A stretch of DNA of 5,204 bases from CALKKN01 sp041571375 (GCA_041571375.1 JBFFUJ010000187.1:1-5204), one strand, 5' to 3'; shown: positions 1 through 5,204, numbered from the stretch's first letter. Program-made: numbers and translations. The notes: a model not told the origin generated them from the sequence alone.

Positions 1-102
1 AAAATATCCGAGGTCCTCAATGGCCCTCAAGGCGGTCGATTTGCCGCCTCCGGACAGACCCGTCACCAGCACCAGATGGCGGTTTGCCGGTCCGCTGCTC
101 AA
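1..102 (-). CDS. rapZ: RapZ, RNase adapter / P-loop protein, N-terminal fragment (3' end outside window)
   Basis: Only the first 34 codons are present, running off the window at base 1. The start is taken as TTG at 102-100, which overlaps the hprK TGA stop as TTGA; GAGGGA lies about 8 bases upstream as a plausible ribosome site. The visible sequence LVLVTGLSGGGKSTALRAIEDLGYF carries the Walker A motif GLSGGGKS at residues 15-22 and the family's ALRAIEDLGYF continuation, which is diagnostic of RapZ (formerly YvcJ/YhbJ, an ATP/GTP-binding protein). In E. coli RapZ senses glucosamine-6-phosphate and directs RNase E to the small RNA GlmZ; whether that role applies here cannot be judged. Its place after hprK fits the locus. 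The first nine residues before the P-loop strand are slightly longer than in E. coli, so the exact start is less certain than the identity. Confidence 0.92.
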   Translation of the reverse strand, partial: MSSGPANRHLVLVTGLSGGGKSTALRAIEDLGYF

Positions 103-1061
103 TCCTTCGTTCCCTCGGTCTGGCGCCGAAGCAGGCGCGAATGCCGCTCGATGAATGCTGAAGCTGCATCGTAACCTTTCATTTTCAGCATGAAATCGCG
201 CACCGCGGCCTCCGTGATCACCGCCAGGTTGCGGCCGGCCACGACCGGCAGCGTGATTTTCGGTATTTCCAGATCCAAAACCTTCTCGGTGCCGGTATCG
301 CCGTGCAGGCGGTCACCGGGAGGACCCGTGTCTGCCGGGACCTCCAGGTGAACGATCAGTCGCAGGAACTTGTTCAGCTTGACGGCAGAATCGCCGAACA
401 TGCTTCGGACGTTGAGGACCCCGAGGCCGCGCACCTCGAGACAATCCTGCAGGGCTTCAGGACAGGTCCCATCGATGATTTCCGGAGAGATCTGCGTGAA
501 CTCCGGGGCGTCGTCCGCGATGAGCCGGTGCCCGCGATTCAGCAGTTCGAGGGCCAACTCGCTCTTGCCGCTGCCGGCGCCGCCGGTGATCAGGACTCCG
601 ATCGTGAAAACCTCCATGAAAACGCCGTGCAGGTTGGTGCGGCGCGCGAGACTGCGGGATACCTGATACTGCAGGTAATTGACCAGCTCATGCGCCCGGA
701 GGTTCGATGTCATCAGTGCGGTGGCGGTTGCCGCCCGTTCCGCTCCCTGCATGATGGATTTCGGGATTTTCAGCGCATCGCCGACGATGATCGCAAGCGG
801 ACCGCTGGCGAACATCCGGCCGATGGTCTGCGCGAGTTCCTCTTCTTCCAGATCGTCGAGGTAGTCGACTTCCTCCAGCCCCAGCACCTGTACCTTGTTG
901 GGGTGGATCAGATTAAGAAACCCGACGGCGGCCGGGCGGACGGTCAGGTCATCCTGGGAGATCGAGGGGGCCTGTTCGTCAGCGGGCCCCAGCAGCCATT
1001 GCAGGCGAAGACGCTCATGGAGGTCGTCGAAGAGATTGCGTGCTGTAATCGAGCCGGCCAC
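99..1061 (-). CDS. hprK: HprK, HPr kinase/phosphorylase
   Basis: 320 residues from a GTG start; no earlier start codon exists before an in-frame TAG, and the family-typical SITARNLFDDL follows at once. No clear Shine-Dalgarno sequence is seen. HprK phosphorylates HPr on a serine and reverses this, thereby adjusting PTS flow; in proteobacteria it is tied to the nitrogen PTS rather than classical sugar repression. The N-terminal domain covers about 1-130. The kinase domain has conserved His145 (NLHGVFMEVF), Walker A GGAGSGKS at 160-167 with Lys166, DD at 183-184 (LIADDAPEF), the HPrK signature LEVRGLGVLNVRSMFG at 208-223, and the C-terminal VAGRNLAVITEAAVRDFMLKMKGYDAA (274-300). One odd point: position 161 is Gly where the family usually has Asp (GDSG-type P-loop). 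Length matches proteobacterial HprK. Its TGA stop overlaps the rapZ start. The whole reading frame is intact. Confidence 0.95.
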   Translation of the reverse strand: MAGSITARNLFDDLHERLRLQWLLGPADEQAPSISQDDLTVRPAAVGFLNLIHPNKVQVLGLEEVDYLDDLEEEELAQTIGRMFASGPLAIIVGDALKIPKSIMQGAERAATATALMTSNLRAHELVNYLQYQVSRSLARRTNLHGVFMEVFTIGVLITGGAGSGKSELALELLNRGHRLIADDAPEFTQISPEIIDGTCPEALQDCLEVRGLGVLNVRSMFGDSAVKLNKFLRLIVHLEVPADTGPPGDRLHGDTGTEKVLDLEIPKITLPVVAGRNLAVITEAAVRDFMLKMKGYDAASAFIERHSRLLRRQTEGTKD

Positions 1062-1110
1062 GAAGTCAGTATTGCAGGAAGTGCTTTTCGGGGCTAGCCG
1101 CCTTTGCTAT

Positions 1111-1131
1111 GGGTTCCGTGCTGGCGGACCC
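1111..1131 (-). other. Imperfect inverted repeat between ptsN and hprK
   Basis: Within the 75-base ptsN-hprK gap, arms GGGTCCG and CGGAACCC pair with one bulged A around a 6-base loop, starting 6 bases after the ptsN stop. No T-run follows, so it is not a standard terminator. It could mark an RNA processing or stability element, or simply be chance. No convincing promoter was seen in this gap. Confidence 0.25.
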
Positions 1132-1136
1132 GCGGA

Positions 1137-1592
1137 TCAATGCGTGGCGCCGGACAGCAACTGCATCATCTCGCTCGAGGACCCGGCTGCGCGCAATTTA
1201 CGCAACAGATCCGCATCGCTGAACAGCTCAGCGACCTGTGCGAGCAGCTTGAGGTGATCTTCGCCGCAGTCCTCGGGTACCGCCAGGCAGAACAGGAGAT
1301 CCACCGGCTCGCCGTCAATGGCATCGAAGGGAAGCGGCTTTTTCAGACGGATCAGCGAGGCTTCGACGTGCTTGCTGCCCTTGATCCGGCCATGCGGAAT
1401 GGCAACGCCCTTGCCCAGCCCGGTGCTGCCGAGGCGCTCACGGGCACAGATGCTCTCGAAGATCTCGCGCTTGGTGAATTCGTCGCTGTCGCGGGCCAAC
1501 TCCTCGCTGATGAGCTCGAGTAGCCGCTTCTTGCTGGTGCTCTGAACATCGCAGCGAATTCGCTCCGGGCTCAGGATATCGCTGATGAGCAT
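1137..1592 (-). CDS. ptsN: PtsN, nitrogen-regulatory phosphotransferase EIIA-Ntr
   Basis: 151 residues, ATG start; an in-frame TGA lies just upstream, so no longer start is possible. A GAGG sequence 13 bases before the ATG is a weak, distant ribosome site. PtsN is the terminal phosphoacceptor of the PTS-Ntr relay (PtsP to NPr/HPr to PtsN) and does not transport sugar; in other bacteria it tunes potassium uptake, phosphate sensing and stress responses by binding partners according to its phosphorylation state. The EIIA fructose-type fold is complete: the N-terminal LISDILSPERI, the active-site motif GVAIPHGRI with phosphorylatable His67, and the second conserved histidine region around EDHLKLLAQVAELF (111-124, His113). 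Length is close to that of E. coli PtsN (163). Position between hpf and hprK matches other gammaproteobacteria that carry HprK. A PtsN partner relay (ptsP, NPr) is not in the window and may lie beyond rapZ. Confidence 0.96.
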   Translation of the reverse strand: MLISDILSPERIRCDVQSTSKKRLLELISEELARDSDEFTKREIFESICARERLGSTGLGKGVAIPHGRIKGSKHVEASLIRLKKPLPFDAIDGEPVDLLFCLAVPEDCGEDHLKLLAQVAELFSDADLLRKLRAAGSSSEMMQLLSGATH

Positions 1593-1640
1593 GTTCGGAC
1601 AGAAACCTCAATGACGGCAGATCAAGGCTGGAGGGCGCGA

Positions 1641-1964
1641 TCACCCCATGGAGGCAGCGCGCTTCGCCGCACCGCCATGATGGCCACGTATGCGGTCCTT
1701 GTGGCGGCGAACCTGTTTGTCGAGCTTGTCGATCAGACCGTCGATAGCGGCATACATGTCGGTGTCGGCTTCCTGCGCGAACAGTGACTTGCCCGCGGCC
1801 ATGATCTTCGCTTCGGCCTGTTTATGGTGATTTTCCACTTTGAGAATGACATCGGTGGAGATCACATGGTCAAAATGTCGCGAGATGCGTTGCAGTTTCT
1901 CAGTGACATAGGCCCTCAGAGCGGGCGTAACTTCGATGTGATGTCCGGTGATGTTGATTTGCAT
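1641..1964 (-). CDS. hpf: Short ribosome hibernation-promoting factor HPF
   Basis: 107 residues from the ATG at 1964, chosen because AAGGAG lies 6 bases upstream and because the family begins MQINITGHHIEVTPALR, as here. HPF binds the 30S subunit near the A and P sites and, in the short form, promotes formation of inactive 100S ribosome dimers with RMF in stationary phase. The protein shows the whole sigma-54 modulation/S30EA fold: the N-terminal strand, helix LRAYVTEKLQRISRHF (17-32), the strand with VILKVENHHKQ (39-49), and the conserved TDMYAAIDGLIDKLDKQV (68-85) helix followed by RRHKDRIRGHH. There is no C-terminal dimerisation domain, so it is short, not long, HPF (E. coli 95 residues). 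The final residues (GGAAKRAASMG) are an unstructured basic tail. It follows rpoN after 265 bases and precedes ptsN by 48 bases, the usual order. Older annotations call this family sigma-54 modulation protein. Confidence 0.96.
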   Translation of the reverse strand: MQINITGHHIEVTPALRAYVTEKLQRISRHFDHVISTDVILKVENHHKQAEAKIMAAGKSLFAQEADTDMYAAIDGLIDKLDKQVRRHKDRIRGHHGGAAKRAASMG

Positions 1965-1970
1965 GTCAAT

Positions 1971-1976
1971 CTCCTT
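1971..1976 (-). promoter_or_regulatory. Strong ribosome binding site of hpf
   Basis: AAGGAG on the minus strand, 6 bases before the ATG at 1964-1962. This is the best Shine-Dalgarno sequence in the window and decides the hpf start. A GTG in the same frame at 1985-1983 would place this site inside the coding region and add seven residues not seen in the family, so the upstream start is rejected. Confidence 0.85.
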
Positions 1977-1995
1977 TTGTGACACAACTCCCTGA

Positions 1996-2020
1996 GCCGC
2001 CCTACCGCGGGCATGGCGGC
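1996..2020 (-). other. GC-rich inverted repeat in the hpf leader
   Basis: Arms GCCGCC and GGCGGC, perfectly complementary over 6 bases, flank a 13-base loop. A competing hairpin with arms GCCC and GGGC and a 6-base loop uses part of the same 3' arm, so the two folds exclude each other. It ends about 31 bases before the hpf ATG and about 19 bases before its ribosome binding site. No run of T follows, so it is not an intrinsic terminator. It could affect leader stability or ribosome access; that is inference. Confidence 0.35.
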
Positions 2021-2030
2021 GTCGAAGAGT

Positions 2031-2114
2031 TTATCGCGGAAGGTGGCGCTGGTATTCCGTCCCCTTGGCCTTGATGTTCCTTTTGTCGAGAACGCGAAGG
2101 ATTACACCATCCAT
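2031..2114 (-). CDS. Possible 27-residue small ORF in the hpf leader
   Basis: ATG at 2114-2112 to TAA at 2033-2031, 27 codons, starting MDGVILRVLDKRN and ending YQRHLPR. The product would be small and basic, with no membrane segment or recognised family. No Shine-Dalgarno sequence precedes it. The ATG falls almost exactly where transcription would begin from the candidate promoter at 2121-2149, so translation, if any, could be leaderless. It ends 66 bases before the hpf start, in a region with no other gene. ORFs of this length arise by chance; it is listed because its position is suggestive, not because coding is shown. Confidence 0.15.
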   Translation of the reverse strand: MDGVILRVLDKRNIKAKGTEYQRHLPR

Positions 2115-2120
2115 AATCTT

Positions 2121-2149
2121 ATCTTATACCCGAATCCCGTGATTGCCTA
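2121..2149 (-). promoter_or_regulatory. Candidate sigma-70-type promoter upstream of hpf
   Basis: The only AT-rich patch in the rpoN-hpf gap. Reading the minus strand, TAGGCA (2149-2144) is followed after 17 bases by TAAGAT (2126-2121); each matches four of six consensus positions. An alternative -10, TATAAG at 2128-2123, matches five of six but has no good -35 at normal spacing. A start near 2114 would give a leader of about 150 bases before the hpf ATG. Independent transcription of hpf from downstream of rpoN is known in E. coli, which supports the location but not these exact bases. Weak sequence match, so treat as a candidate. Confidence 0.35.
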
Positions 2150-2167
2150 GGGTCATCGCGGGCAGGC

Positions 2168-2183
2168 GCGGTGACCGTGCCGA
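2168..2183 (-). promoter_or_regulatory. Weak sigma-54-like -24/-12 motif downstream of rpoN
   Basis: On the minus strand the 16 bases read TCGGCACGGTCACCGC. The GG and GC pairs are separated by exactly 10 bases, the spacing that sigma-54 requires, and the -24 half keeps GGCACG of the TGGCACG consensus. The -12 half is poor (CCGC instead of TTGC). In GC-rich DNA such spacing arises often by chance, and no upstream activator site was recognised. A start would fall near 2156, upstream of hpf. Confidence 0.15.
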
Positions 2184-2229
2184 CACCGTCCGGCATTGCG
2201 TTGTCGGAGCACGTGGTTTCCATGACGGC

Positions 2230-3669
2230 TCATTCTGCCATTGCCCGCCGGCGGTACAGGCGGCGGCGCTCCGTTGAGGAGCCGACCCCGAGGGATTCCC
2301 GGTACTTGGCAACGGTTCTCCGCGCCACGACGATCCCCGCCTGGCGCAGCAGTTCAGCCAGTTCCTGATCGCTGAGCGGACTTCCGGTCGGTTCGCTGTC
2401 CAGCAGAGCCTGCAGCCGGGCCTTTACCGCAGTTGCGCTGATCGCACCGCCCTCGCGGGTTCGCACATGGCTGGAAAAGAAATACTTCAGTTCGTAGAGG
2501 CCGCGCGGTGTCAGCATGTACTTGCGGGTGGTCGCCCTGGAAACCGTGGATTCGTGCACGCCGATCTGTTCGGCGACGTCCTTCAGCACCAGGGGCCGCA
2601 TGGCCATTTCGCCCTGCCCGAGGAAATCTTCCTGAAAATCCACGATGCTTTGCGAGACCCGCAGCAGGGTCTGGTTACGCAATTCGATGCTGGAAAGCAA
2701 CCAGCGCGCCTCCTGCAGGCGACCCTGGAGATATTGGGCATCCTTGCCTCCTGATTTTCGCAAAAGGTCTATGTAGTAGCGATTCAGTCGGAGATTCGGG
2801 TCGTTTTCCGGGTTCAGCGTGACACGCCATTCGTTGTCCATGCGCGTCACGTAGACGTCCGGCACGAGGTACTCGTCCCGCCGGTTGTCGTACCGGGCTC
2901 CCGGGCGCGGTTCCAGGGACTGAATCAGATCGAGGGCCGCCGTCAGACTTTCCCTTGAGCCGCCCGCCTGCCTGGACAGTTCGTCGATGTCGAACCTCGC
3001 GACGAGGTCGAGAAAGTCCCGCGCGATACGCAGGGCCAGATCGCGGCCGGGCGTGTCCGAGGGCAGTGCCCCGAGCTGGATGCGGATGCACTCCGCCGGA
3101 TCCCGTGTCGCCACGCCGACCGGTTCGAGGCGCTGAACCCGGTGCAGCACGGCCAGGATTTCGTCCTCTTCGACCAGCAGTTCCGGAGCCAGGCTCGCGC
3201 GAATGTCGGGGACGTCCTCCCGCAGGAACCCGTCCTCGTCCAGGCCGTAGACGATCGCCTCGGCGATCGCGGTGTCGACGGGACTGAAGTGCGACAGGTT
3301 GATTTGCCAGAGCAGGTGGTCGCGGAGCGAGTCGGCGCTGGTGTCGGCGATCTGGCGTTCGCCGAAACCCCCGTCGTAAGGGCCGCTTTCCGGCCACGGT
3401 TCGCCACCCGGCGCCTCGTAATCCCAGTCGCTCAGCCCTTCTTCGGCCAGCCGGTCCCGATCCTCCGGCGAATCCGCCTGCTCGCTTCCCTCCGCTGCAC
3501 TCTCCGCTTCCGGTTCGCTGCGCTCGAGAATGGGGTTGGAATCCAGCGCCTCCTGAATGTAATCGCGCAGCTCGATGCGGTTCAGCTGAAGCAGGCGGAT
3601 GGCCTGCTGCAACTGCGGCGACAGGGCCAGTTTCTGGGTCAGTCTGAGCTGTAAGGAAGGTTCGGGCAT
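2230..3669 (-). CDS. rpoN: RNA polymerase sigma-54 factor RpoN
   Basis: 479 residues, ATG start 5 bases after the lptB stop, with only a weak ribosome binding site, so translation is probably coupled to lptB. RpoN directs RNA polymerase to -24/-12 promoters that need an AAA+ activator, typically for nitrogen, motility and stress genes. Region I (about 1-50) has the Q- and L-rich activator-interacting sequence LSPQLQQAIRLLQLNRIEL. Region II (about 50-115) is strongly acidic and Gly/Pro-rich, variable as usual. Region III core-binding sequence follows from about 115. The helix-turn-helix lies around 363-384 (LKDVAEQIGVHESTVSRATT), followed by KYMLTPRGLYELKYFFSSHV. The RpoN box ARRTVAKYR, which reads the -24 element, is at 449-457. 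Length matches the family (E. coli 477). The protein ends with a short basic tail (RRRLYRRR). The product can act in trans on many loci; whether it also acts on its own neighbours is considered in the findings. Confidence 0.98.
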   Translation of the reverse strand: MPEPSLQLRLTQKLALSPQLQQAIRLLQLNRIELRDYIQEALDSNPILERSEPEAESAAEGSEQADSPEDRDRLAEEGLSDWDYEAPGGEPWPESGPYDGGFGERQIADTSADSLRDHLLWQINLSHFSPVDTAIAEAIVYGLDEDGFLREDVPDIRASLAPELLVEEDEILAVLHRVQRLEPVGVATRDPAECIRIQLGALPSDTPGRDLALRIARDFLDLVARFDIDELSRQAGGSRESLTAALDLIQSLEPRPGARYDNRRDEYLVPDVYVTRMDNEWRVTLNPENDPNLRLNRYYIDLLRKSGGKDAQYLQGRLQEARWLLSSIELRNQTLLRVSQSIVDFQEDFLGQGEMAMRPLVLKDVAEQIGVHESTVSRATTRKYMLTPRGLYELKYFFSSHVRTREGGAISATAVKARLQALLDSEPTGSPLSDQELAELLRQAGIVVARRTVAKYRESLGVGSSTERRRLYRRRAMAE

Positions 3670-3674
3670 CGGGT

Positions 3675-4394
3675 TCAGAGGCGGAAGTTCCGGCCCAGGT
3701 ACACTTTGCGGACCTCGTCATTGGCGATGATGGTCTCAGGTCGCCCTTCGGCCAGGACGCACCCTTCGTTCAGGATGTAGGCATGATCGCAGATGCCCAG
3801 CGTCTCGCGCACGTTGTGGTCGGTGATCAATACGCCGATGCCCAGGCTGGTCAGATGTTTCACGATCTTCTGGATCTCGATGACCGAGATGGGGTCGACG
3901 CCCGCAAAGGGTTCGTCGAGCAATATGAACCGGGGTCCGGCCGCCAGTGCCCGTGCGATCTCCGCCCGACGACGCTCTCCGCCGGAGAGGCTGATGCCCT
4001 GTTGCTCTGCGAGGTGTGACAGCCCCAGGTCCTCGAGCAGCTGCTGCTGCAGGTCGCGCCGCCCTGCAGCATCCAGATCCTTGCGGATTTCCAGGATCGC
4101 CATGATGTTGTCGGCAACGGAGAGCTTGCGGAAGATGGAAGCGTCCTGCGGCAGATAGCCCACACCCAGGCCGGCCCGCACATTGACCGGCTTGTGGGTG
4201 ATATCGACGTCATCCACCAGAATCCGGCCGTCCCCCACCGCGATCAGGCCGACGATCATGTAGAAGCAGGTCGTCTTGCCGGCTCCATTGGGTCCCAGCA
4301 GCCCCACGACGTTGCCCGGTTCGACCTGCATGGTGACATCGCGGACAACCGTTCGCTTGCCGAAGGTCCTGTGCAGCTTTTCCGCCCTCAGCAT
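3675..4394 (-). CDS. lptB: LptB, ATPase subunit of the lipopolysaccharide export ABC transporter
   Basis: 239 residues, ATG start. LptB is the cytoplasmic nucleotide-binding subunit that pairs with LptF and LptG (not in this window) and powers extraction of lipopolysaccharide from the inner membrane. All ABC ATPase motifs are intact: Walker A GPNGAGKT at 34-41, Q-loop Gln83 (YLPQDASIF), signature LSGGE at 136-140, Walker B FILLDEP at 156-162 with catalytic Glu161, the D-loop FAGVDP after it, and switch His193 (ITDHNVRET). The ends, MLRAEKLHRTFGKR and VRKVYLGRNFRL, are characteristic of LptB rather than of amino-acid importers such as LivF/LivG, and length is as expected (about 241). It lies 4 bases after lptA and 5 bases before rpoN, so it is almost surely in the same transcript as both. 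Nothing unusual is seen in the protein. Confidence 0.98.
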   Translation of the reverse strand: MLRAEKLHRTFGKRTVVRDVTMQVEPGNVVGLLGPNGAGKTTCFYMIVGLIAVGDGRILVDDVDITHKPVNVRAGLGVGYLPQDASIFRKLSVADNIMAILEIRKDLDAAGRRDLQQQLLEDLGLSHLAEQQGISLSGGERRRAEIARALAAGPRFILLDEPFAGVDPISVIEIQKIVKHLTSLGIGVLITDHNVRETLGICDHAYILNEGCVLAEGRPETIIANDEVRKVYLGRNFRL

Positions 4395-4398
4395 GGCG

Positions 4399-4959
4399 TC
4401 AGCCCGACCCCTCCGCCGCGGCGGCCGGACCGTTGGCGGGGCCTGCCTCGGGCACGATGTCCCCGGGGATGACCTCGGGGTTCATACGGATCCGGATGCG
4501 CCCCTCCTGATCGTCTCCGCTGCCCTGGAAATGCTGCAGGTTCAGGTCGTAACGCAGCACCTCGCCGCTGATGTGATACTGGGGATGATCGACGTCGGCG
4601 GCCCCGGTCAGGGTGACGATGCCCGTAGCGACTTCATATTCGACCGTTCCCGCTTCCGCAGAGACCAGGCCTTCCTGCTCGATCTCCTGCTGCAGGTGGA
4701 CCGGGTTGCCATCCAGCTGAAAGCGCCGTACGCGACCCTCCACACGCTCGACCCGGGCCACGTCGGCCCGTATCAGCAACGTACCCTGGCGTATCTCGAC
4801 GTTCCCCCTGAGCGTGGCGATACCGTCACCCAGCGTGCCGTCGCTCGCGTCCGCCTTGACCTCGAGGGGCTGCTGCCGGTCACTTTTCAGGGCCTCGGCC
4901 GGGCCTGCGGCAAGCACCAGCACAGCAGCCAGGGACCTCAGGAAATTAAGGAGTTTCAT
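4399..4959 (-). CDS. lptA: LptA, periplasmic lipopolysaccharide transport protein
   Basis: 186 residues, ATG start. LptA forms the periplasmic beta-jellyroll bridge that carries lipopolysaccharide from LptC to the outer-membrane LptD/LptE complex. Residues 1-23 are a typical Sec signal peptide: a basic start (MKLLNFLR), a hydrophobic core (LAAVLVLAAG) and an AEA cleavage site before Leu24. This signal peptide supports the chosen start. The mature part from about residue 30 (PLEVKADASD) through 150 shows the OstA-like repeated beta-strand pattern, including GIATLRGNVEIRQGTLLIRAD, AGTVEYEVATGIVTLTGAA and the ISGEVLRYDL strand. The C-terminal tail (about 160-186) is rich in Pro, Ala and Gly and looks disordered. 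Length fits the family (E. coli about 185). No strong Shine-Dalgarno sequence precedes the ATG; the 14-base overlap with lptC suggests coupled translation. lptB starts 4 bases after the stop. Confidence 0.96.
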   Translation of the reverse strand: MKLLNFLRSLAAVLVLAAGPAEALKSDRQQPLEVKADASDGTLGDGIATLRGNVEIRQGTLLIRADVARVERVEGRVRRFQLDGNPVHLQQEIEQEGLVSAEAGTVEYEVATGIVTLTGAADVDHPQYHISGEVLRYDLNLQHFQGSGDDQEGRIRIRMNPEVIPGDIVPEAGPANGPAAAAEGSG

Positions 4960-5204
4960 AATGTGCCCTGACTTCGCTCAGCAGTTCGTAGCGTTCATTC
5001 ACCATGTCGAGCTTCATTCCGACGGCCTGCAGCCAGTCGTCCTGCTGCCGGATGCTGACGCCGGCGTCGGTCGCGGCGGTTCTTGGCGTGACGTGCAACA
5101 CCACTTCGCGGGTGTCGATTTCCAGAACTTGGTCAGTGAGCTCGCTCTGTCTGGACAGGGAGACGTCCCCGGTCAGGGTGACGACCTCGCGATCCGGCGA
5201 AATG
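4946..5204 (-). CDS. lptC: LptC, lipopolysaccharide export protein, C-terminal part (5' end outside window)
   Basis: Partial gene: the first 5' base visible is at 5204, the first whole codon at 5203, and the TAA stop is at 4948-4946, giving the last 85 residues. LptC is a bitopic inner-membrane protein whose periplasmic beta-jellyroll receives lipopolysaccharide from LptBFG and passes it to LptA; family members are about 190 residues, so the transmembrane helix and N-terminal half lie outside the window. The visible part reads LTGDVSLSRQ, then a TDAGVSIRQQ segment, then VGMKLDMVNE and LLSEVRAHYE. These match the family's closing pattern (gain of TD before a V-x-I strand, the G-M motif, and an L-L-S-x-V-R-x-x-Y end). 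Its 3' end overlaps lptA by 14 bases in a different frame, which argues for coupled translation. Identity also rests on the lptA and lptB genes that follow. Confidence is high despite truncation. Confidence 0.93.
   Translation of the reverse strand, partial: ISPDREVVTLTGDVSLSRQSELTDQVLEIDTREVVLHVTPRTAATDAGVSIRQQDDWLQAVGMKLDMVNERYELLSEVRAHYETP

Noticed and set aside
303..1097. 264-codon open frame on the plus strand
   Set aside because: It lies fully antisense to hprK, whose conserved motifs are unmistakable. Long antisense frames are expected in GC-rich coding DNA, and the translation shows no recognisable family.
1092..1099. GGCTAGCC palindrome before hprK
   Set aside because: A perfect 8-base palindrome, but too short and single-copy to call an operator.
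1965..1985. Upstream GTG start for hpf adding seven residues
   Set aside because: It would bury the strong AAGGAG ribosome site inside the gene, and family proteins start at the MQINITGHH methionine.
2168..2193. Possible intrinsic terminator after rpoN (CGGTG/CACCG arms)
   Set aside because: The stem is only about 5 bp with a long loop and no T-run follows, so there is no support for termination.
2675..3721. 348-codon minus-strand open frame overlapping rpoN
   Set aside because: Same strand but another frame of rpoN, with Arg/Pro/Ala/Gly-rich low-complexity translation typical of a shadow frame. RpoN itself has all family motifs.
4276..4971. 231-codon open frame on the plus strand
   Set aside because: Antisense to lptA and the start of lptB, with no recognised domain; a shadow of the codon bias.
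4960..4987. Sigma-E-like promoter within lptC (GAACTG at 4987-4982)
   Set aside because: E. coli has a sigma-E promoter before lptA, so it was looked for. The -35-like GAACTG is present, but the bases 16 downstream (CACATT) do not resemble a sigma-E -10.

Overview
This window is one continuous block of the classic proteobacterial rpoN locus. All genes are on the minus strand, so they read from the high-coordinate end: lptC (3' part only) – lptA – lptB – rpoN – hpf – ptsN – hprK – rapZ (5' part only). Protein content and order indicate a GC-rich gammaproteobacterium. The lptC/lptA/lptB genes before rpoN and the short hpf fit that group. A full-length hprK between ptsN and rapZ is absent from Escherichia coli but known from Xanthomonadales- and Chromatiales-like lineages. 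Species cannot be assigned from this sequence. I see no mobile element, CRISPR array, tRNA or rRNA, and no sign of horizontal transfer.

Region 1 (about 5204 to 3675) carries envelope genes for lipopolysaccharide export: the C-terminal 85 residues of LptC (inner-membrane, periplasmic jellyroll), the periplasmic bridge protein LptA with a signal peptide, and the cytoplasmic ATPase LptB. lptC overlaps lptA by 14 bases, lptA and lptB are 4 bases apart, and lptB and rpoN are 5 bases apart, so these genes look co-transcribed and translationally coupled.

Region 2 (3669 to 2230) is rpoN, a complete sigma-54 factor with the Q-rich region I, an acidic region II, the core-binding region, the helix-turn-helix and an intact RpoN box.

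Region 3 (2229 to 1965) is the only sizeable non-coding stretch, 265 bases. It holds an AT-rich patch with a candidate promoter, a weak sigma-54-like GG-N10-GC motif, a 27-codon ORF that begins almost at the predicted transcription start, a GC-rich hairpin, and the strong ribosome binding site that fixes the hpf start. This is probably where hpf and the genes after it get independent transcription.

Region 4 (1964 to 1) is the stress and nitrogen-PTS regulatory group: the short ribosome hibernation factor HPF, the EIIA-Ntr protein PtsN with its phosphorylatable His67, HPr kinase/phosphorylase HprK, and the first 34 codons of the P-loop protein RapZ. HprK and RapZ both use non-ATG starts (GTG and TTG), and the hprK stop and rapZ start overlap as TTGA.

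Taken together this is a conserved housekeeping locus rather than a novel system. The points most worth checking are the HprK P-loop, which lacks the acidic residue I expect from the family, and the structured leader between rpoN and hpf.
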